DNA of 64,000 nucleotides from Streptomyces exfoliatus (GCF_000725545.1 NZ_JNZP01000022.1:41962-105961), one strand, 5' to 3'; numbered from the stretch's first letter, positions 51,942-60,127 are shown. Numbers and translations are program-made. The notes: generated by a model not told the origin, from the letters alone.

Positions 51942-51975
51942 GAGGAGGCCCGCCGACAGGTCGGCGGGCCTCCTC
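51942..51975. terminator. Perfect bidirectional terminator
   Basis: GAGGAGGCCCGCCGA (51942-51956) and TCGGCGGGCCTCCTC (51961-51975) pair perfectly (15 bp) over a four-base loop CAGG. It separates the convergent M64 gene and the methyltransferase gene. Confidence 0.88.
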
Positions 51976-51994
51976 CGTACGGATCCGGGTCGGG

Positions 51995-52813
51995 TCAGGG
52001 CTTGCGGGCCACCCCGGCCCAGCCCGGGATCGGGTCGTCGCCCTGGACCGGAACGGGCACGCCCAGCTCCGGGTGCCACTCGGCGGTGAGCGAGACCCCG
52101 GGCTCGACGAACTCCAGACCGTCGAAGAACGCGGCCAGTTCGTCCCGCGAGCGGGGCCGCAGGGTCAGCCCGCGCGCCTTGTACATCGCGGCCGCCTTCG
52201 CCGCGCCCTCGGGGTCGAAGTCCCCGGTGACATGCGAGAGGACGAGGTAGCTGCCCGGCGCGAGCTTCTCGACGATCTTGGCGACGATTTCGTACGCGCC
52301 GTCCTCGTCCCCGACGAAGTGCAGCAGGGCGAGCATCGACAGCGCGATGGGCTGGTCGAAGTCAAGGACCTTTCCGGCCCTTTCGAGGATGATCTCGGGT
52401 TCGCGGGCGTCCGCCTGGATGTACTCGGTGGCCCCTTCCGGGGTCGAGCGCAGCAGGGCGGCCGCGTGCGCGAGCACGATCGGGTCGTTGTCGCAGTAGA
52501 CGATGCGGGACTCCGGCGCGGCCTCCTGCGCGATCTGGTGCAGGTTGGGCTCGGTCGGGATGCCCGTACCGACGTCCAGGTACTGGCGGACGCCGTGGGC
52601 GCTGAGCCAGCGGATGGCGCGGTGCATGAAGGCCCGGTTGACGCGGGCCATGTCACGGCCCCGGGCGTCGACGGTCAACAGCTGGCGGGCCATCGCCTCG
52701 TCGACCGGGTAGTTGTCCTTGCCGCCCAGGAACCAGTCGTACATGCGCGCCGGGTGCGGCGTGCTGGTGTCGATGCGTATCTCACTCCGCGGGGCTGCGG
52801 GGTCCTGGGTCAT
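51995..52813 (-). CDS. SAM-dependent methyltransferase, DUF574 family
   Basis: A 272-residue protein of the actinobacterial S-adenosyl methyltransferase family (DUF574/Methyltransf_19). Family marks: HPARMYDWFLGGKDNYPVDEAMA at the N-terminus, the SAM loop YLDVGTGIPTEPNLHQ, VYCDNDPIVLAHA, and IALSMLALLHFVGD. Such genes are often found beside XRE/DUF397 modules, as here (the DUF397 gene is 73 bp upstream on the same strand). Substrate is unknown. Confidence 0.92.
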   Translation of the reverse strand: MTQDPAAPRSEIRIDTSTPHPARMYDWFLGGKDNYPVDEAMARQLLTVDARGRDMARVNRAFMHRAIRWLSAHGVRQYLDVGTGIPTEPNLHQIAQEAAPESRIVYCDNDPIVLAHAAALLRSTPEGATEYIQADAREPEIILERAGKVLDFDQPIALSMLALLHFVGDEDGAYEIVAKIVEKLAPGSYLVLSHVTGDFDPEGAAKAAAMYKARGLTLRPRSRDELAAFFDGLEFVEPGVSLTAEWHPELGVPVPVQGDDPIPGWAGVARKP

Positions 52814-52886
52814 CGGCTCTCCTGGTCGGGATGAACGGGCTGCGCTACAGCAAGAGTTACGTGACGTGCGGGGTGAGACGGAAGGG

Positions 52887-53123
52887 TCAGGTGAGCAGAA
52901 AATCTGCCTGACCGGATTTGGCCCCCTGGATGAAAGCGGCGATCTCCCCGTGGGTGTAGATGAGCGCGGGTCCTTCAGGGTCTGCGGACTGTCGCACGGC
53001 GACCCTGCCGTCGGCCAGCTTCATGGCCTCCACGCAGTTGCCCCCGTTCCCGCCGCTCCACGGCTTGTGCCAGCCCTCGGCACCGAGCTCAGCGGCGGGC
53101 ATGCCGTTGTATATGCGATCCAT
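52887..53123 (-). CDS. DUF397 domain protein
   Basis: A 78-residue DUF397 protein with the complete motif set: WHKPWSGGNGGNCVEAM, then GRVAVRQSADPEGPALIY and a C-terminal helix AAFIQGAKSGQADFLL. The ATG (53123) directly follows the TGA of the XRE-regulator gene (53124-53126), so the pair is coupled. DUF397 proteins act with adjacent XRE regulators. Confidence 0.92.
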   Translation of the reverse strand: MDRIYNGMPAAELGAEGWHKPWSGGNGGNCVEAMKLADGRVAVRQSADPEGPALIYTHGEIAAFIQGAKSGQADFLLT

Positions 53124-53999
53124 TCACAGCTCCTTGCGGAGATCCCGGAGGATCTCCTTCGTGCGTTGTGCAGTCGCGGCCTGAGCCGCCATGCGGTCCA
53201 TGACCTCGAGGTGGGATGCCACCTCGGGGCGCGCGTCGAGATAGACGGCGCCGGTCAGGTACTCGCTGAACACCATGTCCGGGAGTTCCGGCATGGCGAA
53301 GCGGAAGAGGACGAACGGTCCGTAGGTGCCGGGATGGTGGCCGGACGCGAACTCCGCGATCTGCAGGGTGACGTTCGGCAGCTCGGCTGCTTCCAGCAGC
53401 CGGTCGAGCTGGTCGCGCATCACTTCGGGCCCGTCACCGACCGGTCGGCGGAACACCGTCTCGTCCATGATCACCCAGAGCTTCGGGGCGCCCTCCCTGG
53501 TCAGTAGGGACTGGCGCTCCATCCGCAGGGCTACATGCCGTTCGGTCTCCTCGGCCTTCTCGGCATCACTGCCGCCACCGACCGCCCCGCTGCGCAGAAT
53601 GGCGCGGGCGTATCCCTCGGTCTGGAGCAGACCGGGAACGAACTGGGGCTCGTACTCCCGGATGAGGCTGGCGGCCCCCTCCAGGCTCACGTACATGGAG
53701 AACCAGCCGGGCAGCACGTCGTGGAACCGCTGCCACCAGCCGGGGAGGTTGGCCTCCTCGGTGAGGGCGATGAACGCCTCCGCCTCGGAGTCCGTGACCC
53801 CGTACTCCTTCAACAGGAGCTGTACGTACGGGATCTTCAGTGCGACTTCGGCGGTCTCCATCCGCCGGACGGTGGCCGGGGCCACGCGGAGGATCTTCGC
53901 GGCCTCTTCCCGCTTCAGGCCGGCCCGTTCCCGCAGATCCTGCAGGCGCCTGCCGAGAACGACCTGTCCCACCGTGGGGGCGGACCGCGGCTCGCTCAC
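53124..53999 (-). CDS. XRE-family regulator with DUF5753 domain
   Basis: A 291-residue regulator. N-terminal helix-turn-helix (LGRRLQDLRERAGLKREEAAKILRVAPATVRRME, about 16-49) and DUF5753 domain (YEPQFVPGLLQTEGYARAIL, LPNVTLQIAEFASGHHPG). GTG at 53999 after GGGAGG is the start; the frame is open further upstream. It is the centre of a module with DUF397 (coupled downstream) and the divergent ATPase gene at 54215, separated by a region with two inverted repeats. Confidence 0.93.
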   Translation of the reverse strand: MSEPRSAPTVGQVVLGRRLQDLRERAGLKREEAAKILRVAPATVRRMETAEVALKIPYVQLLLKEYGVTDSEAEAFIALTEEANLPGWWQRFHDVLPGWFSMYVSLEGAASLIREYEPQFVPGLLQTEGYARAILRSGAVGGGSDAEKAEETERHVALRMERQSLLTREGAPKLWVIMDETVFRRPVGDGPEVMRDQLDRLLEAAELPNVTLQIAEFASGHHPGTYGPFVLFRFAMPELPDMVFSEYLTGAVYLDARPEVASHLEVMDRMAAQAATAQRTKEILRDLRKEL

Positions 54000-54065
54000 T
54001 CTCAGACCTCCCCGACGCACTGTTTCGACTGAGTGTGCCACGAAGCCCGGCCAGAGAGAACACAG

Positions 54066-54100
54066 CACTCTGCAATTTCCAGAGTGCCACTTGCCAAGTG
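54066..54100. promoter_or_regulatory. Twin operator sites between the divergent module genes
   Basis: CACTCTG (54066-54072), seven bases, CAGAGTG (54080-54086), a perfect 7-bp inverted repeat; immediately after it CACTT-GCC-AAGTG (54088-54100), a perfect 5-bp inverted repeat. Both share a CACT/AGTG half-site and lie between the XRE gene and the divergent genes. They are the likely target of the XRE regulator. Confidence 0.6.
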
Positions 54101-54125
54101 TCCGACTCAGGAGGACAGTGTTCCG

Positions 54126-54251
54126 GTGAACCAGTACACGCTGCCGCCGTGCGCCACCACGCCACGGCGACAGCGACGTACGGCAGTCCTGCCCACTGTT
54201 GTGAGGAACCGGTCGTGGCTTCTGGTAACGCGCAGCCTTCAGGTCTCATGA
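54126..54251 (+). CDS. Possible 41-residue leader ORF overlapping the ATPase gene
   Basis: GTG at 54126 follows AGGAGG (54109-54114) and opens a frame of 41 residues (VNQYTLPPCATTPRRQRRT ... RSLQVS) ending at 54251, 36 bp inside the ATPase gene. The strong ribosome site is otherwise unexplained. A second possibility is a tiny frame GTG TTC CGG TGA at 54118-54129. Either would put the ATPase gene under translational coupling. Not certain to be translated. Confidence 0.4.
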   Translation: MNQYTLPPCATTPRRQRRTAVLPTVVRNRSWLLVTRSLQVS

Positions 54252-54709
54252 GCCCTCGAGCCCAGCGGGTCATGGCCCAGCGCCCACAGCCGCAGACCGA
54301 TACCGACGCCGTCCGCCGCTTCGCCTTCGAGCTCCCGGCCCTCACCGCCTCGGTCGCGCGGGCCCGCAGACTGGCGGAGGAACGGCTCATCCTCTGGGGC
54401 TGCGGCCCCGACATACGCGACACGGTGGCGCTGGTCGTCTCCGAGCTCGTCACCAACGCCGTCGTGCACACCGCCAGCGGCCGGGTGATCTGCGAACTCC
54501 GCGAGGGCGAGGAGACACTCCGCATAGCGGTGCGTGACGAAGGCGGCCCGGCCGGACCGCGGATACGCGACTGCGGCGAGGAGGAACGCGGCCGCGGACT
54601 CCTCATCGTCGACGCCCTCTGCACCGCCTGGGGCGCCGACCGCACCGGACTCGGCTCGGCCCAGGTCGTCTGGGCGGAACTGGCCCACGGCATGGGGGAA
54701 CCGTGCTGA
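54215..54709 (+). CDS. GHKL ATP-binding regulatory protein (anti-sigma-factor-like)
   Basis: A 164-residue HATPase_c_2 protein. All boxes are intact: SELVTNAVVHT (N-box), RDEGGP (G1) and RGRGLLIVDAL (G2). These proteins are serine-kinase or anti-anti-sigma-like partners; with XRE/DUF397 neighbours they are regulatory. GTG at 54215 after GAGGAA is favoured over Met codons at 54248 and 54272 because of that ribosome site. Divergent from the XRE gene; its end overlaps the next gene by seven bases. Confidence 0.85.
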   Translation: MASGNAQPSGLMSPRAQRVMAQRPQPQTDTDAVRRFAFELPALTASVARARRLAEERLILWGCGPDIRDTVALVVSELVTNAVVHTASGRVICELREGEETLRIAVRDEGGPAGPRIRDCGEEERGRGLLIVDALCTAWGADRTGLGSAQVVWAELAHGMGEPC

Positions 54710-55197
54710 GGTCGATGGCCACCCGCATGATCCCGATGTTCCCGGGAACCCGCAGGCCCCCCGGCCGCGTGCCGGAGCCCCGCCGCTCCCCGGAACTCCT
54801 CGCCGGCACCCGCGGCGCCACGGGCCCCCGGGAACTGGGCGCCACCCGCCTCCCCGTCCCCGTCGGACTCCACACCGGACTCGGCTGCGACGCCGTCGGA
54901 GTCCCCGCCCGCTTCGGCTTCAAGATCCTCTCCCGGCTCCCCGCCAAAGGCTGCGTCTACGCCGACTCCGACTGGTGGTGGTGGCTGGTCCCGGCCGGCT
55001 CCGACCTCGACGTCGTCTGGCCGCTGCCCGCCTGCTACGCACCCGGCGCCGAGATCCCGGACCGCGCCCCCCGTCTGATCCACCACCCCGACGGCACCTC
55101 CCCCTACACCCCGCCGATCCCCCTGTATCTGCTGGCCTGCCAGCTGACGGGAACCGCGCCGTCCTGGACCGGGCCACCGGTGGGCAGCGCGCTCTGA
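54703..55197 (+). CDS. Conserved hypothetical protein, coupled to the ATPase gene
   Basis: A 164-residue basic, proline-rich protein starting at GTG 54703 inside the end of the ATPase gene, with GGGGGAA before it. The N-terminal half is disordered (RRPPGRVPEPRRSPELLAG). The C-terminal half (FGFKILSRLPAKGCVYADSDWWWWLVPAGSDL) is aromatic and carries a possible folded domain. No family recognised. Its coupling to the ATPase indicates a joint role in the module. Confidence 0.7.
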   Translation: MLRSMATRMIPMFPGTRRPPGRVPEPRRSPELLAGTRGATGPRELGATRLPVPVGLHTGLGCDAVGVPARFGFKILSRLPAKGCVYADSDWWWWLVPAGSDLDVVWPLPACYAPGAEIPDRAPRLIHHPDGTSPYTPPIPLYLLACQLTGTAPSWTGPPVGSAL

Positions 55198-55231
55198 CGC
55201 CCACGGGCCGTCACGGCATAGGGTCGGCAGC

Positions 55232-55942
55232 ATGTTCTCCCCGCAGGGTCCCAGCCTCCGCGAGCTGACCGTCCAGGCCCTCTCCTCCGTGGAACACGGC
55301 TACGACCTGCTCGCGAGCAGCTTCGACGCGACCCCCTTCCGCACCTCCGACCGGCTCCTCGCCGCGGTCACCCGCACCCTGGAGCCCCTCGGCCCCTTCG
55401 ACTCGGGACTCGACGTCTGCTGCGGCACCGGGGCCGGACTCGGCGTCCTCCGCTCGGTCTGCGCGGGCCGGGTCGCCGGGGTCGACTTCAGTACGGGCAT
55501 GCTGACCCGGGCCCGCGACGCCCACCCCACCGCCGACCTGGTCCGCGCCGACGCCCTGGCCCTGCCGTTCGGGCCGGTCTTCGACCTGGCGGTCAGCTTC
55601 GGAGCCTTCGGCCACTTCCTGCCGGACGCCCAGCGCACCCTGTTCGCCCAGGTCCACGCCTCCCTGCGCCCCGGCGGCACCTTCGCCTTCCCCGTGGGCG
55701 CCCCACCCCGCGTCGGTTCCCGCCTCTACTGGATCCTCTGGGGCTTCGACGCCGCGATGCGCGTCCGCAACACCGTCTGGCGCCCGCCGTTCGTCATGTA
55801 CTACCGCACCTTCCGCCTCGCGGACGTACGCCGCCGCCTGGAGGACACCGGCTTCGAGGTGTCCCTCACCCCGGTCGAGACCCTGGGCCGCAGGGACGAC
55901 GGAAGCCCCCACTGCAGGCTGGTGCTGGCGCGGAGGAAGTAG
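55232..55942 (+). CDS. Class I SAM-dependent methyltransferase
   Basis: A 236-residue methyltransferase. The SAM motif I is LDVCCGTGAGLGVL (about 60-73), followed by VAGVDFSTGMLTRARDA, VRADALALPFGP, VSFGAFGHFLPD and a C-terminal segment with RLEDTGFEVSL. It belongs to the UbiE/Methyltransf_11 group. Its position 34 bp after the coupled module gene suggests it is transcribed with it; substrate unknown. Confidence 0.9.
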   Translation: MFSPQGPSLRELTVQALSSVEHGYDLLASSFDATPFRTSDRLLAAVTRTLEPLGPFDSGLDVCCGTGAGLGVLRSVCAGRVAGVDFSTGMLTRARDAHPTADLVRADALALPFGPVFDLAVSFGAFGHFLPDAQRTLFAQVHASLRPGGTFAFPVGAPPRVGSRLYWILWGFDAAMRVRNTVWRPPFVMYYRTFRLADVRRRLEDTGFEVSLTPVETLGRRDDGSPHCRLVLARRK

Positions 55943-55951
55943 GCCGCCCGC

Positions 55952-56794
55952 CTACTCGACCGTGCCGCTCCAGAAGAGGGCCGGACGCTCGAAGCCGATC
56001 TGTACCTCGACGTCGAGCAGGGCGTCCGTGGTCGGCGGTACGTCGAAACCGTAGGCCGCCACCGCCTTCCTCCCCGGCAGAAGGGTGCCCGAGAGCCCCG
56101 TGCCGAGGTCGGGCTCCGCGTCGAAGACCCGCGAGGCCTCCCGGCCCTCGCCGTCCCTGGCACGCACTTGCACGACCGCGAGCTCCAGCCGCTCGCCACC
56201 GCCGTTGCGCACGGTGACCTGCAAGGTCACCGCCTTGTTTCCCGCCGTGTGCCCGGCCGCGGCGGCGGAGGGGGTGAACGCGACCGGCGCCGACACGGTG
56301 ACCTCGACGCCGTCGTCGTACCGCTGCGTCCGGCCGAAGGCGGCCGCGTCGGCGGCGGGGGGCAGGGAGCTGGCCGAGGGCGAGTCGGACGCGGTGGGGC
56401 TGGGTGGAGCGGAGGTGGGTGGAGCGGAGGTGGGTGGAGCCGAGGTGGGTGGAGCCGAGGTGGGTGGAGCCGAGGTGGGTGGAGCCGAGGTGGGTGGAGC
56501 CGAGGTGGGTGGGGTCGGGACGGCCGGGGACGAGGCCCGCTGCGCCGCGCCCGAGGGGGCTGCTCCGCCGCCCCGCTCGCCTCCGCCGAAGGCGCCCGCG
56601 CCGATCAGGACGCCCACGGCGCCCACGACGAGGACGAGCCCGCCCGCCAGGACCATGAGGAGAACCCGTCGGCGAGGCGGCGGGCGATCCGGGAACGGCG
56701 GACCGCTCAGCGGGCCGGACGGCGGACCGGCAGGGGGCCGGCCACTGTCCGACGGCGTCGATCCGGAAGGGCCGGGAGTAGGTCCTTCGACCAT
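55952..56794 (-). CDS. Membrane-anchored protein with TSAPP repeats and DUF4352-like domain
   Basis: A 280-residue protein. A proline-rich cytoplasmic stretch (residues 1 to about 43) leads to one membrane segment (VLLMVLAGGLVLVVGAVGVLIGAGAF). Then a linker with seven TSAPP repeats and a C-terminal beta-rich domain (DDGVEVTVSAPVAF, KAVTLQVTVRNGG, VRARDGEGREA, ALFWSGTVE) resembling DUF4352 telokin-like folds. The TSAPP repeats probably act as an extended, wall-spanning linker. Function unknown. Confidence 0.8.
   Translation of the reverse strand: MVEGPTPGPSGSTPSDSGRPPAGPPSGPLSGPPFPDRPPPRRRVLLMVLAGGLVLVVGAVGVLIGAGAFGGGERGGGAAPSGAAQRASSPAVPTPPTSAPPTSAPPTSAPPTSAPPTSAPPTSAPPTSAPPSPTASDSPSASSLPPAADAAAFGRTQRYDDGVEVTVSAPVAFTPSAAAAGHTAGNKAVTLQVTVRNGGGERLELAVVQVRARDGEGREASRVFDAEPDLGTGLSGTLLPGRKAVAAYGFDVPPTTDALLDVEVQIGFERPALFWSGTVE
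56401..56505. repeat. Seven 15-bp tandem repeats encoding TSAPP
   Basis: Seven copies of TGGGTGGAGCCGAGG (the first two with G instead of C in the eleventh position) lie at 56401-56505, inside the linker of the membrane-anchored protein gene. As the period is 15, copy number can vary without frameshift. Confidence 0.9.
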
Positions 56795-56846
56795 GACTCG
56801 CCTCCACCGCTCGCGCGCCGGCCGCGATCACCGCCGTCGCACGGGT

Positions 56847-57206
56847 TCAGGCCTTCTTGACCACGCTGGACTTGAGCTGCATGGCGCCGAAGCCGTCGAT
56901 TCTGCAGTCGATGTCGTGGCCGTCGACGCCGTCGACCAGGCGGATGTTGCGCACCTTGGTGCCCGCCTTGATCCCGGAGGGGTTGCCCTTGACCTTGAGG
57001 GCCTTGACGACGGTCACCGTGTCGCCGTCGCTGAGGATGTTGCCGACAGCGTCCTTGATCACGCGCTCCCCGGACTCGTCCGCGCTCGTGCCGCTGTCGG
57101 CGGCCGGCACCCACTCGTGGCCGCACTCGGGGCACACCACCAGATTGTTCATCTCGTAGGTGTACTCGCTCGAGCACTGGGGACAGGAGGGAAGGTTCTC
57201 GATCAC
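56847..57206 (-). CDS. YjdM family zinc-ribbon protein (PhnA-like)
   Basis: A 119-residue protein of the YjdM/PhnA family. The N-terminal zinc ribbon is [10 protein letters not shown] plus CPECGHEW (two CxxC pairs, about 8-30). The C-terminal domain reads [26 protein letters not shown], then [26 protein letters not shown], complete in length. GTG at 57206 with GGGGGA just upstream. Role is unclear for the family; PhnA was once linked to phosphonate metabolism but that link is weak. Confidence 0.93.
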   Translation of the reverse strand: MIENLPSCPQCSSEYTYEMNNLVVCPECGHEWVPAADSGTSADESGERVIKDAVGNILSDGDTVTVVKALKVKGNPSGIKAGTKVRNIRLVDGVDGHDIDCRIDGFGAMQLKSSVVKKA

Positions 57207-57270
57207 TCCCCCAGGATAGGCGCCCTGCCACCCTGCCGCCCCGGCCCCGGGGAGCCCTGTGGACAACGCA

Positions 57271-57304
57271 GAATGCCGGTCGATCCGAAGATCGACCGGC
57301 ATTC
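57271..57304 (-). terminator. Perfect terminator behind the tRNA gene
   Basis: GAATGCCGGTCGATC (57271-57285) and GATCGACCGGCATTC (57290-57304) pair perfectly over CGAA. It lies four bases beyond the 3' end of the tRNA on the minus strand, so it should end tRNA transcription. Confidence 0.88.
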
Positions 57305-57308
57305 TCGC

Positions 57309-57396
57309 TGGTGTCCGAGGGGGGACTTGAACCCCCACGCCCGATAAAGGGCACTAGCACCTCAAGCTAGCGCGTCTGCCATTCCGCCACCCGGAC
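57309..57396 (-). tRNA. tRNA-Leu (GAG)
   Basis: On the minus strand GTCCGGG (5' end at 57396) pairs with CTCGGAC of the acceptor stem. The anticodon stem-loop CTAGC-TTGAGGT-GCTAG gives anticodon GAG (Leu, CUC/CUU). A long variable arm follows (TGCCCTTTATCGGGCG) and a T-arm GGGGGTTCAAGTCCCCC. The CCA end is encoded (57311-57309). The type II variable arm confirms tRNA-Leu. It sits alone, followed by a terminator. Confidence 0.95.
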
Positions 57397-57560
57397 AAGG
57401 TGTGGTGCCTTTCACCAGCGTTTCCCGTGGTCAGTGGGGTGCCGCCCGCCTTCGGGCTCCCTTGATCGGGTGTGTGTCACGGGGCGACACACAAGGAGTT
57501 TCCGTACGTGTACGGACCGTGCGCGCAACGTGTGGAGGGAGGGCGGACGGCCCCGGCTCA

Positions 57561-58634
57561 TTACCCCTTCTCGCGCAGCGAGTGGAGGTGGACGCTGGAC
57601 CTCTGGGCGAAGCTCAGGGAGTCCACGGGGTTGTCGCGCTCGGTCTGCCAGTGGTGGGCGTTCCTTCCGCGGTGGGTGCGGTTGACCGCCGAGATGAAGC
57701 GCCGGTAGTCGATGTCGCCGTCCCCCACGTCGGTCATGCGGTACCCGTAGGGGACGACGGACTCGTCGCGGTCGCCGTCCTTCACGTGGAAGAGCGGGAA
57801 CCGGTGGGGCTGGGCGAGTACGTAGTCGAGGGGGTCGAACGGGTCGGGGGTGCCGTCCGGACGCGTCGAGTAGCGGTGCTGCCCGACGTACGCCCAGAAG
57901 ATGTCCATCTCCAGGTGCACCAGGTCGGGATCGGTCTCCGCCAGGAGCACGTCGTAGAGGCGCACGTCGGGCCGGTCGGTCGCGAAGGAGAACTCCTCCG
58001 AGTGGTTGTGCTGGTAGAACTTCATGCCGCGCTCCCTCGCCGCGGCACCGAACCGGTTGAACTCCTCGGCGCAGCGCTTCCACCCGTCGACGGTGGAGCC
58101 GTAGCGCCAGGGCCCGGAGGCGGTGCCGATGTGGGGCAGGCCCAGGGCCGCGGCGTCGTCGAGGACGCGGTCGAGGTTCTGGGCGAAGGTGTACGCCTTG
58201 GGATCCGCGGAGTAGTAACCGACGTGACTGCCGATGCCGCGCAACCCGTGGTCGCGGGTGAGGCTCCTGAGCTCGGCGAGGCTGAGGGGGCCCGCGGCCC
58301 CCTGGCCGTAGCCGGCGTACTCGACCTCGTCGTAGCCGTACTTCTGCAGTTCGGCGAAGACGGCGGCGAAGCCGAGGGTGGCGACCTTGTCGCGCAGCGA
58401 GTAGAGCTGGATGCCCAGACGGCCGGGCGGCAGCACGGGACGGCCGTGCCCGCCGCCCCGCGTCTCGGGACTCGTGCCGGCGGAGACCGGCGCCGTGGCG
58501 GCGGCCGGAGCGGCCGCCGCTCCCAGGAGGGCGGCGGCGGTCGCGCCGGCGGCGACGCCCAGCATGTTCCGCCTGCTGAGCCTGTGGACGAGTTCGGGGT
58601 CGGTGGCGGCTTCGGTACGGCGGATGCGACTCAT
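57561..58634 (-). CDS. Tat-exported sugar phosphate isomerase/epimerase family protein
   Basis: A 357-residue TIM-barrel protein. The twin-arginine signal is SRRNMLGVAAGATAAALLGAAAA (about 20-42), so export is expected. The barrel contains LGIQLYSLRDKVATLGFAAVFAEL, GIGSHVGYYS, KFYQHNHSEEFSF and HLEMDIFWAYVGQ, with metal-binding Glu/His/Asp typical of the xylose-isomerase-like family. AAGGAG precedes the ATG. It is the last gene of the ebo-type cluster (89-bp gap), so it may act on the cluster's product outside the membrane. Confidence 0.85.
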   Translation of the reverse strand: MSRIRRTEAATDPELVHRLSRRNMLGVAAGATAAALLGAAAAPAAATAPVSAGTSPETRGGGHGRPVLPPGRLGIQLYSLRDKVATLGFAAVFAELQKYGYDEVEYAGYGQGAAGPLSLAELRSLTRDHGLRGIGSHVGYYSADPKAYTFAQNLDRVLDDAAALGLPHIGTASGPWRYGSTVDGWKRCAEEFNRFGAAARERGMKFYQHNHSEEFSFATDRPDVRLYDVLLAETDPDLVHLEMDIFWAYVGQHRYSTRPDGTPDPFDPLDYVLAQPHRFPLFHVKDGDRDESVVPYGYRMTDVGDGDIDYRRFISAVNRTHRGRNAHHWQTERDNPVDSLSFAQRSSVHLHSLREKG

Positions 58635-58723
58635 CTGTGGATAACTCCTTGGCTGTCGTCGGGGCCTGCTTCACTGGATTCAGCTGGATTCAGCCGGGAT
58701 CAGGACGGGGTCGAGTCGGGATC

Positions 58724-60127
58724 TCAAGCGACTCCGGCCAGCCTGAGCAGCAGGTTCTTCACATCGGTGGCCGCGACGCGGCCGTCCAGGGCGCGGGGGG
58801 TGGAGCACAGGATGAGCGGACCTTCGTCATCGCTCGTGGGAAGGCGGCCATGGCTGCCGCGAAGAGGTGAGGGGTCGAGGGGAACGACCGCCAGCCGGTA
58901 CCGCATACCCAGCTTCTTGCGGGCGATCTCCCTGGCCGCCTTGATCCGTACGTAGGGGTCGAGCGGGTCCATGAGGAGTTCGGCCGGGTCGTAGCCGGGC
59001 TTGCGGTGGATCTCGACGAGCCGCGCGAAGTCGGGGGCGCGGGCGTCGTCGAGCCAGTAGTAGTACGTGAACCAGGCGTCGGGCTCGGCGAGGGCGACCA
59101 GCTCCCCCGCGCGCGGATGGTCGAGGCCGTGTTCCTTCTTGCCCTCGTCGTCGAGGAGCCGTTCCAGACCGGGCAGGTCCGCGAGGGCCTCCCGGACGGC
59201 CGGCAGGTCCGCGGGACGCCTCACGTAGACGTGGGCTATCTGGTGGTCGGCCACCGCGAAGGCCCGCGAGGTCATGGGATCCAGGTACTCCATGCCGTCC
59301 TGGGTGTGGACCTCCAGGAGCCCGGCCCGGCGAAGAGCGCGGTTGATGTCGACGGGCCGGTCGACCCGGGTGATGCCGTACTCGGACAGCGCGACGACCG
59401 TGCGGCCCTCGGCACGGGCTTCGGCGAGCAGCGGGGCGAGGACGGTGTCGAGCGCCGCGGCGGCACGGAAGGCCCGCGGGTCGTCGGGGCCGTAGCGCTG
59501 CAGGTCGTAGTCGAGGTGCGGGACGTAGCAGAGGGCGAGGTCGGGACGGCGGGTGCGGAGGATGTGACGGGTGGCGTCGACGATCCAGCGGCTGGAGACG
59601 AGGTCGGCGCCGGGGCCCCAGAAGTGGAAGAGGGGGAAGGTGCCGAACCTCTCGGTGAGTTCGTCGTGCAGCGCGGGCGGCCGGGTGTAGCAGTCGGGTT
59701 CCTTGCGTCCGTCGGCGTAGTAGACGGGGCGGGGGGTGACGGTGATGTCGGTGTCGGCGCCCATGGCGTACCACCAGCAGATGTTGGCGACGGTGTAGCC
59801 GGGGTGGGTGCGGCGGGCGGCGTCCCAGAGGCGGTCGCCGGAGACGAGGCCGTTGTGCTGGCGCCACAGCAGGACGTCGCCGAGGTCCCGGAAGTACCAG
59901 CCGTTGCCGACGATGCCGTGTTCGGCGGGGAGGGTTCCGGTGAGGAAGGTGGTCTGGGCGGTGCAGGTGACGGCGGGCAGGACGGTGGACAGCGGCGCGT
60001 GGGAGCCGTCGCGGGCGAGGGCGGCGAGATGGGGCATGTGCGGCAGGAGCCGCGGGGTGAGACCGACGACGTCGAGGACCAGGAGGGGGTTGGGCGCGGA
60101 TGCGGGTGTGGGTGCGGGGTCGCTCAT
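58724..60127 (-). CDS. Alkaline phosphatase family / phosphodiesterase protein (EboF-like)
   Basis: A 467-residue nucleotide-pyrophosphatase/phosphodiesterase-type protein. The metal site begins LLVLDVVGLTPRLLPH, the Thr nucleophile region is VTCTAQTTFLTGTLPAEHGIVGNGW, and later ligand strands YVPHLDYDLQRYG and VVALSEYGI (His/Asp and Glu) are present. In ebo clusters the corresponding gene is eboF. No signal peptide. It overlaps the EboE-like gene by four bases (ATGA, 60124-60127), so it is translationally coupled. Confidence 0.85.
   Translation of the reverse strand: MSDPAPTPASAPNPLLVLDVVGLTPRLLPHMPHLAALARDGSHAPLSTVLPAVTCTAQTTFLTGTLPAEHGIVGNGWYFRDLGDVLLWRQHNGLVSGDRLWDAARRTHPGYTVANICWWYAMGADTDITVTPRPVYYADGRKEPDCYTRPPALHDELTERFGTFPLFHFWGPGADLVSSRWIVDATRHILRTRRPDLALCYVPHLDYDLQRYGPDDPRAFRAAAALDTVLAPLLAEARAEGRTVVALSEYGITRVDRPVDINRALRRAGLLEVHTQDGMEYLDPMTSRAFAVADHQIAHVYVRRPADLPAVREALADLPGLERLLDDEGKKEHGLDHPRAGELVALAEPDAWFTYYYWLDDARAPDFARLVEIHRKPGYDPAELLMDPLDPYVRIKAAREIARKKLGMRYRLAVVPLDPSPLRGSHGRLPTSDDEGPLILCSTPRALDGRVAATDVKNLLLRLAGVA

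Noticed and set aside
57397..57560. Second RNA gene beside the tRNA
   Set aside because: The 164-bp gap shows only weak repeats (GTACG, CACACAAGG-type) and no stem-loop set typical of a known RNA family.
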